DNA of 64,000 nt from Protea cynaroides (Eukaryota > Streptophyta > Magnoliopsida > Proteales > Proteaceae), in the NCBI GenBank assembly GCA_028583415.1, contig CM053266.1, positions 9,409,363 through 9,473,362 of the forward strand, read 5' to 3'. Position numbers and translations under genes: made by a program. Position 1 is the stretch's first letter. Each line of letters opens with the position of its first letter. Of the stretch, positions 1 to 12,363 are shown piece after piece. The notes under the pieces were generated by a model that did not search any database, was not told where the DNA came from, and saw only the letters and a list, made by a program, of their open reading frames with translations.

Positions 1-1725
1 TGTAGTAGCTAAGGCCTTACGCAAAAAGGGATTATGAGGTCTGAAGAAGGATCGAGTATAAATGTTGCCTTATGTTCTGCAGCAACAGATTCAGATTTAG
101 AAAAAAAAAGTAACATATAATAGAAACTAGGGATGATCCAATTAAGCGAGAACTTATGGATGAAAGTATGGAGCAATAATTCCTCGCTTGCGTTCAGTAC
201 ATTAAAGATCATCTCTAAATTAATGGATGAAGTAAAAGTAGCAATTTTGTTAGATCTGTATATAAGAACAATGCAAGGAGATTTGGAGAAAGGAAAAACC
301 AAACCTGACTTATTTTGGATGCGGAGATGGTACTCAGATACAGTGGTAGATTTTGAATGCCTGAAGATAAAGATTCGGATGTCAGGAAGAGGATAATGAT
401 AAGAGCCCATTGTACTCAATATTTAGGACATCCTGGAATACCAATATGTATCATGAGCCGAAGAGATTGTATTGGTAAAGAGGAATGATAACAAAGGTGG
501 TGTAGTGCGTCTTCCAGTGTCTGGATTATCAGCAAGTAAAGGCTGAAAGACAAAGACCAACATGGCTTACTATAATAACTATCGGAGCCAGTCTGAAAGT
601 GGAACTGCATTACAATGAACTATGTCACCGGTATACCACTAATCGGTTGACGTAGTTTGGGTGATTGTTGATCGCATTATGAAGATAGCTTATTCCATTG
701 CGATACAACCTCGGTATGCTTTGGAGCAGCTAACTAAGCTATATATGGATAGTATTTCCAGATTGAATGGTATGCATGAGAGCTTAGTGTCGGTCAGAGG
801 TTTATGCTTTATCTCAAAGTTTTGAAAGGATCTATAGAAAACAATGGGAACGAAGTTGAAGTTTAGTACCGCATTTTACCTTAAACCGATGGATAGTCGG
901 GGTGGACTATACAAATCCTAAGAGATATGCTCCGAGCTTGTAAAATTGATTTCAAGGAACTTGAGTTGAGAAGGTACCGTGAATTGAAGTTGTTATTAAA
1001 CTACCATGTAATGTTACCTAGGAAGCAGATACGATAGAAATGTCAAATTCCTTTTCTTTTGGAATGAGTTAGTGAATGAAGAGTTTTAAGACCTAAGTCA
1101 ATTGCAGAAAACTGTCAAGTGGCAGACAAGATCAAAGAAAAAGGGCCAGGATAGCTCAGGATTTTCAGGAGAGACACCAAGACCTTGAGTTCACCATAAG
1201 TGACAAAGTGCTTTTGGAGATATCACTTATGCATGGTTTAAAACAATTCAATGAGAAGGGAAAGTTTTATTCTATATATGTGTCGGATTTTATAAACTTT
1301 GAGAGACATAGAAAAGTACTTGTATATCAATTAGCGTTACCGCTATCCATGTCTAGTGTGCATGATGTATTTCGTGTGTCTCTATTGAAGAAGTACATTG
1401 GAGATCCATATCAAAAGTATTGACCACAGAATCACTGGATTAAATAGGAGATTTAACTATTGAAGTGGTACCAACCTAGTTCACTAGTTGAAAGGTACAA
1501 CACCTTAAAAGCTTGGTATCAATAATACGAAGATAATCTGACGAAGACAAGACGTGGAGAAGACGGCATGGAAAGAAGAAGATGCAATGCGAAAATAGAA
1601 TTCCCACCTAGTGACTCCGAAGTAAATTCAAATTTTGAGGACAAAATTTATTTTAAGGATGGGGGAGTTGTAAGATCCGTACTTTCAAATTTCGAGGATG
1701 AAATTTATTTTAAGAGTGGTAGAGT
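1..1725 (+). pseudogene. TE-A: decayed gypsy pol (RNase H-integrase linker to integrase C-terminus)
   Basis: This is the 3' part of a Ty3/gypsy polyprotein whose 5' part lies left of the window. Around 130-400 the translation matches the linker between RNase H and integrase (a LMDEVK...RTMQGDLEKGKTKPD-like stretch). Around 640-740 the integrase core appears (VDxVWVIVDR-like). At 1208-1423 the integrase C-terminal segment is readable for 71 codons (GLKQFNEKGKF..., then LALPLSMSSVHDVF...SLLKKYI). Reading frames change repeatedly and stops are frequent, so it is non-functional. It reads in the same orientation as the LTR that follows. Family assignment (chromovirus, Tekay/Del-like) comes from similarity to the better preserved TE-E integrase at 51340-52690. 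Confidence 0.85.
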
Positions 1726-1740
1726 TGTAAGACCCGCACT
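1627..1740 (+). repeat. Tandem duplication of the TE-A polypurine-tract/LTR-start region
   Basis: Two adjacent units of about 56 bp (about 1627-1682 and 1683-1740) each contain a CAAATTTxGAGGAxxAAATT stretch, a purine-rich tract and an LTR-like start GTTGTAAGAxCCG. Only the second unit leads into the full LTR. The copies differ at several bases. Confidence 0.75.
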
Positions 1741-2086
1741 CCACGAACCAGGCCTAACCTTATATTTTGTGTCGGGACCCGTCTACATGTCATGGTCGAG
1801 CCAAGTGAACCAAATGTGTGAAGAAAAACCAAGACCCAATATGAAAATTTGCCCAAAAACAGTCAAAATGAGGGTAGGGTCGCAGGTTTTAACAGGCAGG
1901 TTCGACCCTCCCATCGACCCTCACCATCGACCCTCAACCATGGGTCGCAGGGTCTATGAGTTGTCCGACCCTCCCATCGACCCTCGATATTCGGGAAAAA
2001 CAGTATGAACCAAAAATTAGGAAACCTTCCTAATTTCGATTGGAACCTTTCCTAAACTCAATGGGACGTATTATGGGAGGTTTTAT

Positions 2087-2096
2087 TATATAAATA
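2087..2096 (+). promoter_or_regulatory. TATA box of the TE-A LTR
   Basis: TATATAAATA lies about 360 bp into the LTR, the place where the 15592, TE-B, TE-E, 58179 and TE-G LTRs carry TATA-like sequences. Transcription probably starts about 30 bp downstream, near the CTCTTTCAATCC stretch. Confidence 0.65.
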
Positions 2097-3554
2097 GGAC
2101 GTCCCTAAGCCTCTTTCAATCCTTTTACAACCCTAATTGGATTGAGAGAAAGAGAAGAGAAGGAAGAGAAGAAGAGAAGGAAAACTTGAAGAAAAGACTA
2201 AGGAAGAAGAGGAAATTCAGAGGAACTCTGAATCTCAGCAAAACTAAGGTATGGATACATTCCCCATGATTTATTTAAGACTTTAGAATGGTTTATGAAG
2301 AGGATATGACTTAGAAGAAACCATGGAGGAGATCATTAAAACCATATAAGTGAATAAAGTATAGTTCTAAACCATAAAACATGTATAGAATGGATTATGG
2401 AAGTAAGCCATAGGACCCAACCATGAAAGAGAGAACGAAATATGATATTTTCGACTCAAACCATGGAGGGTCGCACCTAGGGTCGATGGCAGATCCGACC
2501 CTAGCATCGACCCTCAGTGTTCGGGAAGTTCAGATTAGGGGGAGGGTCGCACCCAGGGTCGATCATGACTCCGACCCTACCTCCGACCCTCAGTTAACAA
2601 AATGGTTTTTAAATTATGAATAAATTCTAATTAAATTTTATCAGCTTTGTTAGGTCTTCTAGTAATATAATAACATTATAAAGGTGATTCAAAAACTTGG
2701 AAGATGATCTATTAACAAGCTAAGGTGAGGGAACAAGACCTAAACTAACTGGTTAATAATAAACTATTTTATTTCTTGAGTCCAATGCCATATTGGTTCT
2801 ATGCGTGTATGCTTGTATGTGCATTCAACATGTCATCCAATATTTCTATTATTTGTACATGCATATTTATTTTACTGTTATAACATGATGATGAGGATGG
2901 TGATAGGAATAGGTATGTGAATGTTTGTGTTTGACCAGTGTATATGGTCCGGGTAGGAATGGTATCAACCGGTACAACCATGACCGTTCTTCATGGGGTG
3001 TATATTGTGCCATTGTCTACTCAAGTCATGTCCATTGATGTCGTCGTATCGCCATTACCTTAGCAGAACTATTATGTTGTAGAGTATCAGGGGAGGTGGT
3101 CTCGGTCCTTGTAGTCTCTGACTCTACCGGGGGGCCTTAGCTCTATCTCTATGGATGTTCTGAGGGATGCTGGGGTGAGGCCTTGGATACACTTTTTGGC
3201 ATTAGGATTGGTTAGTTGCGAGCCCAGTTTGCAACCCTAGCCAGCAGGGGTTTATTTGTTGGTATGGTATCAACCGGGTACAGCCATGACCGTTCTTCAT
3301 GGGGTGTATATTGTGCCATTCTGGGTGCTTTTGGGCCGACGGTGCCGTTTTCATTGGGCGTTTCCACACACTCGTGTATAGAGGTGCGGCGGTCACCTAT
3401 CCTTTCTATAGCACAGTGCAAACTATAAACCAGACCACAGATATGAATTGAATGCATGCATATGATTGTTGCATTGTTTTGTTTACTCACTGAGCTCAAG
3501 TTGGAGAGCTGACCCTCGCGCGTGCAATTCTTTTTAGTTTCTGATGTTGCAGGT

Positions 3555-3674
3555 GCTATGATTGAAAATTTTATCTACACGCCAACATATGGACGGGTGG
3601 AGGCTAAGAATGAGCAAGCTGTGGAGAACGAACATGGTTCGTTAAGTGAGCGTTTCAAAGGTGGATACGTTTAG
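3555..3674 (+). pseudogene. LTR mini-ORF, TE-A copy (40 codons, cysteines lost)
   Basis: This stretch follows TTGCAG|GT and stays open for 40 codons including the stop, exactly the length in the TE-B, TE-E, TE-G and 58179 copies. It keeps a YGRVEA-like and an ENEHGS-like segment. The C-terminal CEC..C motif is replaced (SERFKGG), so the product is probably degraded. It matches no family I know. Confidence 0.5.
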
Positions 3675-3941
3675 TGTTTAGTTTTCTTATTTGGATATTG
3701 TAATATGTATTAAGTTATGTTTTGGTTACTTGAAAATAAATGGAATATTAATTATTTATCATGAATAGACCTCAGTTCATTATCTGTAAGCCTTCCGCTA
3801 TTTACTTTATTACCTCTGATTATTGTGGAATGTGTTTTGGTTTATCATATGTGGGATAGCCTGAGTGAGATCCTGGTTGAACCGTTGATTTATTGACGGT
3901 TCATCACATCATTCTGGTTAGTCCAGAATTTGGGTGTGACA

Positions 3942-5492
3942 CCCAGTCCATTTGACCACCCCCCTAAATGTTGTCATCTCACTCAAGGTGCAAGGACAAT
4001 ACAAGTCATCAATCAATTAAGTCAGATCCTGCGGTCCTCAACCATTTCACCATTGTTCACATCCACATTCATAATCCACAATTACATACATTCATAATAA
4101 AGTTGCAAATGCATGCAAGAACAATACAGAGGATGACAAGTTATCGTAATCAAATCAATGCATTCATAGTCATATTCAAGATAGAAATCATCCCATACAT
4201 AGGACAGGAGTTTCGTTCCCTCACCTAAGATTTGAAGATAACTGTTATTCCCAGTCAAAGGGTCACTCTTGGTTATGTGCGAGTCACCTATTGTATGGGA
4301 ATTTCATTAGTTACTTTGTATAATAATTTTAGCCTAATTTAGGGCTTCCTGGGGCTAATCGGTCGTGACTATTCAGCTCCGATTGGTAGGGACCAGTGTC
4401 GAAGCAAGTTGCTCTCGGGAACCCTTCTGTTCCCAGCCGGTCGTGGGTCCTATCACAGGTATCGCGACCAGATGTCGAGGCCGGATACTTTTCATATGCT
4501 TCCCGAATGCATCCAGTTATGAATCTAGTTGCATATTTTGTGACCGATAAGTCACAACTGGACCTCCTCCGAAGAGTTGGTCTAGGGTCTTATTCATCCG
4601 AGATTCCAACAACAGATTTCTTATAATGGAGCTCCATTGTAGAACCCATGGCCTGACATCCTTGTGGGATTATCAATCCTATTATAGGCTTATGAAGTCA
4701 TTAATGATTCACCAATTAGACTAGGGTTTCTTATTAGAAATTCTATAAAGTATCTACTAGAGTCAAAATCGATGGAACTTCTTCGATACTCAGCCATCAA
4801 TGGATAGTAGCTCCATTATGGGTTGATGATCTATGATTTTATCCATTGTTCCTAAGTTAAAATCCATTACAAAGTAAGATAGGGTTTACTTACAACGGTT
4901 TCGGACTACCTATTGATGATATCAAAACTCACCGGTAAACTCTAAGGTAATTCTTCCTCCCAGCCTCCTTCTTCCTCCTTCAACTCTCTCCTGGTTTAAG
5001 AATGGTGCTCTGAGAGAGAGAGGGTTTTGGAGAAGCTTTTATTGTTTAGGAGTCTTCCCATTGGTGTAGAACTCCTCAAGGAATGGGAGACTGTAAGGGG
5101 CTACCAATTGGAATCTCGAGGAGTCCCTTAGGTTCTCCACTTCCTCAACCAACTCTAGATCAGTTAAGAATGAAATGGGACCCATTGGGGTCTTTCCTAG
5201 GTCCAGGGAATATTCCCACACTACTTTGAGATGGAGTTTTAAACTTGACATTCACGGACAGATTGTTCAAGCTTTACCAGCTTTGACCATCTGGCTCCGA
5301 CTGTTCCAAGCTAGTTGTCAAGACCGGTGCCGGGTTTTAAGAACACTTACTCTAGAAATTTTAAAATGTTATCAAATGGTTCATACCTAGTTCAAGTTGG
5401 TCTTCGAGTCTGTATGGGGTCGGGTTCATTGACGGTGAAAAACCCTAAGAAAATCAGAGTTAGGCTGGGTTTTTTTGGGTGCAGGTTTTACA
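3942..5492 (-). repeat. TE-F 3' LTR fragment (interrupted by TE-A)
   Basis: On the minus strand the LTR starts TGTAAAACC at 5492, next to a purine tract (plus strand ACTCCCCCTTA). It runs down to 3942, where TE-A begins. Its sequence differs from the TE-E type LTR but has matching landmarks, such as GGTGAGGGAAC around 4213-4227 and scattered GGTCG motifs. The missing distal end should lie left of TE-A, outside the window. No coding function is seen. Confidence 0.7.
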
Positions 5493-5519
5493 ACTCCCCC
5501 TTAAAAGAATTTCATCCCC

Positions 5520-7000
5520 AAAATTTCACTTACTTGTATCTTCAAAGAAGTGGGGATACTTTCTCTTCATTGACTATTCTTTTTCCCATGAAAGGTCCTC
5601 TACATGCTGGTTCTTCTACTACACTTTAACATAGTAGACATCCCAATTCCTCATGTGTTGGACTTTTCTGTCTAGGATTTCTTGAGGCATGAGTTTGAGT
5701 GTTAGGTCTTCACTCAACTCTGGAGGATCTGCCTACAATACGTGAGATGGGTCCATGATGTACTTCTTTAACATGGATACATGGAATACGTCGTGTACGC
5801 TGGATAAGGATGGTGGCAATGCTAATTGGTAAGCCACTGCTCCACATCGCTTGATGATCTCATAAGGTCCCATATATCTAGGACTTAGTTTACCCTTCTT
5901 GCCAAAGCACTTTAATCCTCTCAAGGGTGAAATCTTTAGAAATACCTTATCTTCCACAACAAACTCAATGCCCTTTCTTCTAACATCAGAATAGCTCTTC
6001 TGACGAGTTTATGTGGCCTTGATTCTTTCTCTTATCAGACCAACTTCTTGACAAGTTTCTTGTACAAAGTCTGGTCTGATGATTCTCCTTTCTCTAACTT
6101 CTTCCCAATATAAGGGAGTTGGCACCTTTTCCCGTATAGGGCTTCATATTGGCCATGCCAATGCTAGTCTGGTAGCTATTATTGTAGGTGAACTCCATCA
6201 AAGGTAACTTCTCATCCCAAGCTACCTTGAAGTCGATAGCACAAGCACGTAACATGTCCTCTAAGATTTGAATGTTTTTTTTCGATAAACCATCAGTCTT
6301 AGGATGGAAAGCTGTATTGAAATTCAACTCAGTACCCATTGCTTGTTGCCGTCCTTTCCAAAATTTAGAGATAAATTTGGGATCTCTGTCTGATATAATG
6401 CTTTATGGCATGCCGTGCAGATGAACTATTTGATTTACATACAACCTTGCTAGTCAGTCCAGGGTATACTAAGGTCATACAACTATAAACCTTGCTGTCT
6501 TCATGAGCCGATCCACGATTACCCAAACAGCATCTACTGCTCTAGGTGTTAAGGGTAAACCAGTAATAAAGTCCATGGTATGTAGTTCCACTTCTATTCT
6601 GGTATCAGTAGTGGTTGAAGCAATCCCGAAGGTTTCTGTCTAACTGCTTTCACTTGCTAGTAGGTTAGGCATTTGTATACGAAGTTTGCTACATCTGCCT
6701 TCATCGCTCTCCACTAAACTGTTTTCTTCAAGTTGTGGTACAACTTGGTAATTCCTGGATGAGCTGAGTATGGTGCATTATGGGCTTCCCTCAGAATTTT
6801 CTCCTTAATGTATTCGGTCGTTGTCAGGATGCAGAGTCTACCTCAGAATCTAAGTGCACCATCGTCTAAAAGAGTGAAGTCAAGATCTATTCTTCCCTTC
6901 TATAGGTCTTCTTTCAGTGTCCTAGGGTAAAGGTCCGTTGGTAGTTCTCTTACTACTTCTGTAACTAGTTCTGCTTTTATCTACAGCGTTGTGAATAAGC
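5520..7000 (-). pseudogene. TE-F integrase with chromodomain (broken)
   Basis: The most readable segment is 5957-5733: a KVFLKISPLRGLK-like start, GPYEI, LALPPSLSSVHDVFHVS and LLKKYI-type residues, the GPY/F-type C-terminus of chromovirus integrase. A chromodomain-like stretch (NWDVYYVKV, then WEKE and YPHFFE) follows toward 5540 but contains stops. At 6339-6094 the catalytic-core end is seen (FHPKTDG...ILEDMLRACAIDFK). Frameshifts and stops separate the parts. Confidence 0.8.
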
Positions 7001-7179
7001 TTGCAAGTTTACATATGACCTCATTTCCTAGAGAACATTTTGACACATCTAGCTCCTTTTGTACCTTCCTATGGGTGCGGGTTCGTGCTGCCTACCTCGA
7101 AACTGGTTTAATTCCTTCCTTAAATCTCATTAGCCTCTTCTGCTCAAGGCGTCAACTATACATTTGCCTTACCTAGGTG

Positions 7180-8095
7180 GTATGATATCTCACAATCATA
7201 ATCTTTTTGTAGTTCAACCCATCTTCATTGTCTCATATTCAGGTCTTTCTAAGTGAATAGGTATGTAAGGCTCTTATGATCAGATTTTATCTAAAACTTC
7301 TCGCCATATAGATAATGTCTCCATGCCTAGAGAGCAAATACTACTACTAGTAGCTCCAAGTCATGAGTAGGGTAGTTCTCCTCATGTTTCTTCAATTGTT
7401 GAGAGGCATATGCTATGACTTGGTCTCCTTGCATGAGTACATATCCCAAGCCTAGTTTTGAGGCATCAGTGTATAAGGTGAAAGGTTCGCCTAGCCTTGA
7501 AATGGTCAATATAAGAGCTGAGACTAGCCTTTCCTTCAATGTTTGAAAAAATCTCTCACATTGGTCTGACCAGATAAACTTCTCTCCCTTCTTAGTTAAC
7601 CTTGTTAGAGGTATGGCAATCCTGGAGTAGTCCTCCAAAAACCTTCGATAATACCGAACTAAACCTAAGAAACTATGAATCTTAGTAACCGTCTTAGGTG
7701 CTTCCAACTTATGATAGCTCAATTTTACTGGGATCCACCTTGATTTCTTCAATGGATACTACATGACCTAGGAATGCCACTTCATTAAACCAAAAGTCAC
7801 ATTTCTTAAACTTGGTATAGAGGGTCTTCTCCCTCAATCTCTGTTAGACTTGTCATAAGTGTACCTTATGCTCCTCTTCATTGTGAGAGTATATCAAAAT
7901 GTCATTAATGAAGACTATTACTGATGTGTCTAGCATATCATGAAACTCTCGGTTCATGAGTTCCATGAACGATGCTGGAGAATTCGTCAATCCAAATGAC
8001 AGGACTAAAAATTCATAGTGCCCATACCTAGTTCGAATGGTTGTTTTAGGTATGTCACTCTCCTTAATCTTCAATTGATGGTAAGGTTTCTAACG
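7180..8095 (-). pseudogene. TE-F reverse transcriptase C-half and RNase H (broken)
   Basis: 8074-7853 encodes the RT palm with RTRYGHYEF, SFGLTNSPASFMEL and the active-site segment VIVFINDILIYS, in which the usual FIDD reads FIND, a change at a catalytic aspartate. 7752-7327 encodes the RT thumb/RNase H junction (FLGLVRYYRRF...), RNase H beginning FTLYTDAS, and NYPTHDLEL. The N-terminal half of RT is absent beyond about 8095. Confidence 0.85.
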
Positions 8096-8229
8096 TATGT
8101 CCTCATTTATTCTACTAGTTACATCTCATCTACCATCGCCAGTCTATTTATATAATTATACATAGTAAATTCAATTTGAGGAATACTATAAAATTTTTGC
8201 TACATACCTGATTAAATCTCGATGTTATT

Positions 8230-9462
8230 TCTGGCATCCTCCATTTCCATGTCTTTCTTACTTAGTTGGTTGTTGTCTGAGAGGAGGAGAGATTTAACCT
8301 CTCTTTTTATCTATGTCTGGAACTTCTGTCGTTCCCTCTTCTGTATTTTCTTGGCCAGCAATTCTGAGTGCTTGGTCCATGGTGTTGTCTTTCTTGTAGT
8401 GTCATAAAGGTTGGTTGGTGTTATGGCATTCGGTTCAATATGGGGTCCATCTGGACTTGCCTTTCCCCCTGACGCTGCTAGAAGTTGGGGGCATTGGGTC
8501 ATTGTGTGCCCCCTTCGTTGACACCCTGAACATTGGAGTACCCCCTTGGGAAAGTCTCTTAATACCTCCACCGTGGGTCTGGGTTTGATCCTCACAGTTG
8601 GGAAATAAGTTTGGTAGAATTTCCTAGAAACCTCTTTCTAGAGTTGATTTGATCCCTTCTCCAGGTGGTGGTTTTGAATAGTCTTTATAGAGACATATTT
8701 GAGAGATCATTTCCTTCAAATGTCATGGATGTTCATCTATTGAGGTGATACCTTTGGCTGTTCCTGATGTCCCCACTAAGTGTAGGGATCACCAGCTATC
8801 ATGTACTCCATATATGCCCTTGTGACTTCCTCAGGATGCTCCCCCTTGTTAAAGTGCCAGTTTGCAGCCTAGAAATTCTGGGGTGACTCTTTTGAATTTT
8901 TCTTACTCTAGGTGAATAAGTTTTCCTTTCCACGAGTTTGCATATGGGGAATATAGTGAGCTAAGAAGGCTTCTCGAAACATTTCCCATGTGACCTTCCC
9001 ATGTTGTTGTAGTAACACAGGTTCCAGGCCCTGCCACCATTGGTACGGTGATCCTTCCAGCTAGTATGTAGCACAGGCAATGTTTTGGTTATCAATACAG
9101 TCAAGGATTCCAGTCACCTTCTCCATGTTCTGGACCCAGTACGTAGGTTGTGCTGGGTCCTCAAAGTTTTTGGTAAACTTCTTCGATTTTAGCTTCAGAA
9201 ATCGATGCATGGTCTGAAGTAGAGCCTGGTCTTCATGCTACTGCTTTTTCAGCACCTCACACTGTTCCTGGCCCATGGCATGAGCTAGGTTCCTCATAAT
9301 TGCTAGGATATCCTCAAGAGTGGGTTCGAGTGGCGACAGTAGCATGTTTCCCCCTTGGGTACCATCATTAGGAGGCAGAGTGGGTGGCCACGTATTGTTT
9401 GGATTCAAATCATCATCATCCCAACCATTATTACGTGAACCTGAGTGGGTACTGGGTGCCAT
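8230..9462 (-). pseudogene. TE-F gag (broken)
   Basis: The start codon at 9462 begins MAPSTHSGSRNNGWDDDD. A stop interrupts after 74 codons, but the frame continues with a retrotransposon-gag domain (PTYWVQNMEKV..., WWQGLEPV, AHYIP) down to about 8930. Further stops and frame changes follow. Around 8535 there is a CCHC zinc knuckle (CSGCQRRGHTMTQC), near the C-terminus as in gypsy gag. The protein differs from the TE-B/TE-E gag. Confidence 0.8.
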
Positions 9463-9860
9463 TTGTAACCGGTAATGATTCCTAAAACGTTTCTTAACAC
9501 GGTTGGTAACACGTTCTACTACAACTACATAAGAGTAATATTAGAATAGAACATGTACGAAACAACACCATTACGCAGTAGCCAAATAAAATATTATATC
9601 AAGATTTCATTTATCTGGTCATGGTATTCGGCTTCAAAAAATCACGTCCGAAACTTACGGCCATAAATATTTTTGATTCTTCTGGAACTGTCCAATTACG
9701 ACATCCGGTCGTGACAGTAGTATGACTGATAGTCCAGGATGGTATCATTATTGGGAACACAAAACCCAATTGGTAGGGGTATCCAATCGCGATATCTAGC
9801 TGCAATTTCCATTGGGAATCACAACCGATTGGGAAAATTTCCCTTACCCTAGTTTTCATG
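9463..9860. other. Unassigned stretch, possible TE-F leader
   Basis: No gene is seen. It contains a few GGTCGTGAC/ATCGCGAT motifs resembling those of the TE-F LTR and no primer-binding site. The border with LTR-X to the right is not sharp. Confidence 0.35.
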
Positions 9861-11304
9861 GGTTCTCTCTTAGAGCTCCCCTTTTATTTTCTTTGCTCTC
9901 TTTCTCTGAGTTTCTTCCTCTCTGCCCCAAAAGCCGACCTCTTTTTATCTCTTTCCATATTATTCTCTTCTTTCCTTCTTATCTTTCCAAAAGAACTCCC
10001 ACTGAGTTTTCCTTTTTCTTCAATTTCTATTCTTTCTTTATTCGGTCCCTAGCTTTCGTTTTTTTTATTTTTTTCTTAACTAGTTGGCCTCCCTCTTTCT
10101 CCCAGTATCCTTTCTCGGGTCCCTTCTTTCCATTTTATCATATTTCTTTCTTTCCTCATGGGTAAGCTTCCTTCTTCACTACGGATCTTCTTTCCAATTC
10201 TCTTTTTCTTTCTTTTTTTCAAACTCTATATTTCATTCCTTCCATTTAAACATCTCATGATCAACCTCTCTTTTTGTTTCCATCTAAACCCCAGGCCAAG
10301 ATAGTGCTGCATGTACATGATATAAACTTCATGCATACCTATGAAAATGTACGAAATATGCAGAATGAGTTGTTTTGATCCGGTTGGTCTGGACCAGTCT
10401 AGGTTGGACTGACTGAATTGGCAGAGGTTGACTAGGCTAGACTGACTTGGCTTAACTGGTCCCGGGCTTGGATTTGCTTTTCTTTCTCTTTCTATCATTT
10501 TATGAGCCATTTCGGCTTGCAGCTCTACATGCAGTTCTTCGACGACCTCTGTCCTAGAATTTTCACATTCACTTTGAAGATAACTAAAAATGGAACACAC
10601 TGGCACTTGAATCACCTGATTTGGACGAGGGATGACAAAAATATGAAGAACTAAAGTTTAAATGGCCACTTCCACATGCAGCTCTACGTGGGATCCTTCA
10701 GAGGCCTCTGTCCCAAATTTTCCATGTCCACATTAAAAAGCATTAAAAATGGAAAATAATGGCACTTAAATCACCAAATTTGGACGTCAGATGAGCAAGA
10801 TATGAGGAAATGAAGTTTAAATAATTAAATTTATGATAATTTGCATGAAAGCCCTTGGATATTTATTATTATTTTCAAAAAATCCCCTTGTACTTATTTC
10901 TGGACTAAAATCACCATATCTTCTTCATTTAACATCAGAATTGAGTGATTCTGGTCTCATTTTGAAGATAGTTCCAAGACCTACTCATCCATGCAGGTTG
11001 CAGCCAATGACCTTGCTAAGGGGTTCACTAAAAACTGCCTTAAAGTTGTTGCCAAAAATCCAAACCTTAAATTGGGACCATAAACTTGCCTTATGGGTTC
11101 TCTTAGACTCCTACCTATTGGAGATCTTCTCAGTTCATCTCAAAACACCATAGAGAGCACGCAGGGACTGATCGATTGTCAGTTTGAGAGAGTTTCACTG
11201 ACCTCCCCTGTACTTTTTCAAACTTTTTCTCATCTCCCCTTATTTCTTGTCTACACACCAGTTAGACTTTGTTCAGCTAGGGATAGCAAAAATGGGGTGC
11301 TTAC
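9861..11304 (+). repeat. LTR-X copy 2 (partial)
   Basis: From about 9861 the pyrimidine-rich tract, the GGTTGGACT-type short repeats (about 10385-10450) and the block from about 10600 to 11300 match LTR-X copy 1 (20940-21700 and 29690-30659) in the same order and orientation. Both end in AAAATGGGGTGCTTAC. At 11304 the sequence passes into TE-D pol linker sequence, so this is an insertion in TE-D. The left boundary is uncertain. Long translations across the pyrimidine-rich part are composition artefacts. Confidence 0.65.
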
Positions 11305-12363
11305 TCTTGGGTTTACCTTTCTCCAATTCCTCTTGTACAGTCCTTAGATATGGGTCTTGTAAGCCGCTTTCACCTCATCCATCAAATCTGGTAGAATCTT
11401 TAGTGCAGCAAACATAAGTGAAAACTTGTAAATTAACCCCTACTCTATAGGGTTGTCTAAAGACTCTAGCACATGTTGCACTACATTTCTTTCAGAAGCC
11501 AATTTTGTAAAGCACAAGGAGGCATTTGGCTAGGTCCTCCTTCAGGCTTTAGTATCCCTTTTCTGCTCAATGCATCTGCTACTACATTGGCTTTTCCTGG
11601 ATGACACTGAATGTTATACTCATAATCCTTGAGCAACTCCAACCACCTTCTATGTCTCGTGTTCAACTCCTTATGAGTAAAGAGATAAGTGAGGCTCTTG
11701 TGGTCTGACTTAATCTGAAATTTCTCACCGTACAGGTAGTGTCTCCAAGTCTTTATTGCATGAATTATCGTGGTTAGCTCCAAGTCATGTGTAGGATAAT
11801 TCTTTTCATGCTCCTTTAATTGTCTTAAAGTGTAGGCAATTACTTATTCACCTTGCATTAGAACACATCCCAAACCTAATCCGGAGACATCCATATAAAG
11901 AGTCAATGGTTGCCCTGGTGCAAGAATGGTCAAAATGGGAGCCGATATCAGCTTTGACTTCAAGGTCTAGAAACACTCTTCACACTTATCGGTCCAAATA
12001 AAATTTTTCCCTTTCTTGGTCAACTTGGTAAAAGGCACTGTGATCCTTGAGTAGTCCTCTACAAATCATCTGTAGTAACCAGCTAATCCTAAGAAACTTA
12101 TTATCTCTGCAACATTCTTAGGTGCTTCCCACCCTATGATTGTTGCCATCTTGTTGGGGTCTGCCTTTATCCCTTCTGATGAAACTACATAACCCAAGAA
12201 AGTCACTTCGTTCAACCAAAACTCACACTTCTTGAACTTGGTGTAGAGCTTCTCCCTTCTCAGACATTGTAAGGCTGCTCTAAGATGTGTTGCATGAATC
12301 TCATCATTCTTGGAGTAAACCAAAATGTCGTCTATGAAGACTATGACCGAGGTGTCCAACATG
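11305..12363 (-). pseudogene. TE-D pol, distal part (RT C-terminus, RNase H)
   Basis: On the minus strand the RT active-site segment MLDTSVIVFIDDILVYSK starts exactly at 12362, beside the CACTA insertion, and continues through the thumb to FLGLAGYYR (about 12066). RNase H follows, broken between, with TWRHYLYGEKFQIKSDHKS and ADALSRKG at 11783-11481. The upstream half of the same RT lies at 58178-57748. Joined across the CACTA, the codons read in frame with one ATG shared as the target-site duplication. The integrase is missing because LTR-X interrupts at 11304. Confidence 0.9.

Larger units (their letters stand above)
1726..3941 (+). repeat. 3' LTR of TE-A
   Basis: The LTR starts TGTAAGACCCG and ends GGGTGTGACA, the same termini as the other Tekay-like LTRs here. 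It follows a purine-rich tract. It holds two GGTCGA-motif clusters (about 1875-1990 and 2465-2595), a TATA box at 2087, a splice-donor-like AG|GTATGG at 2248/2249, and an acceptor-like TTGCAG at 3547-3552. The element entered a minus-strand LTR of TE-F, which begins directly at 3942. The other flank is outside the window, so the target-site duplication (expected CCCAG, 3942-3946) cannot be checked. Confidence 0.9.
5493..9462 (-). mobile_element. TE-F: degenerate minus-strand gypsy element
   Basis: Reading right to left, the element has gag (9462-8230), partial reverse transcriptase and RNase H (8095-7180), and integrase with chromodomain (7000-5520), then the LTR at 5492. The protease and the N-terminal half of reverse transcriptase are missing: gag and RT are separated by only about 130 bp of A/T-rich sequence (about 8096-8225). 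No 5' LTR homologous to 3942-5492 was recognised to the right of gag. Confidence 0.7.

Noticed and set aside
9812..10165. Two overlapping plus-strand frames rich in Phe/Ser/Leu
   Set aside because: Same composition artefact in LTR-X copy 2.
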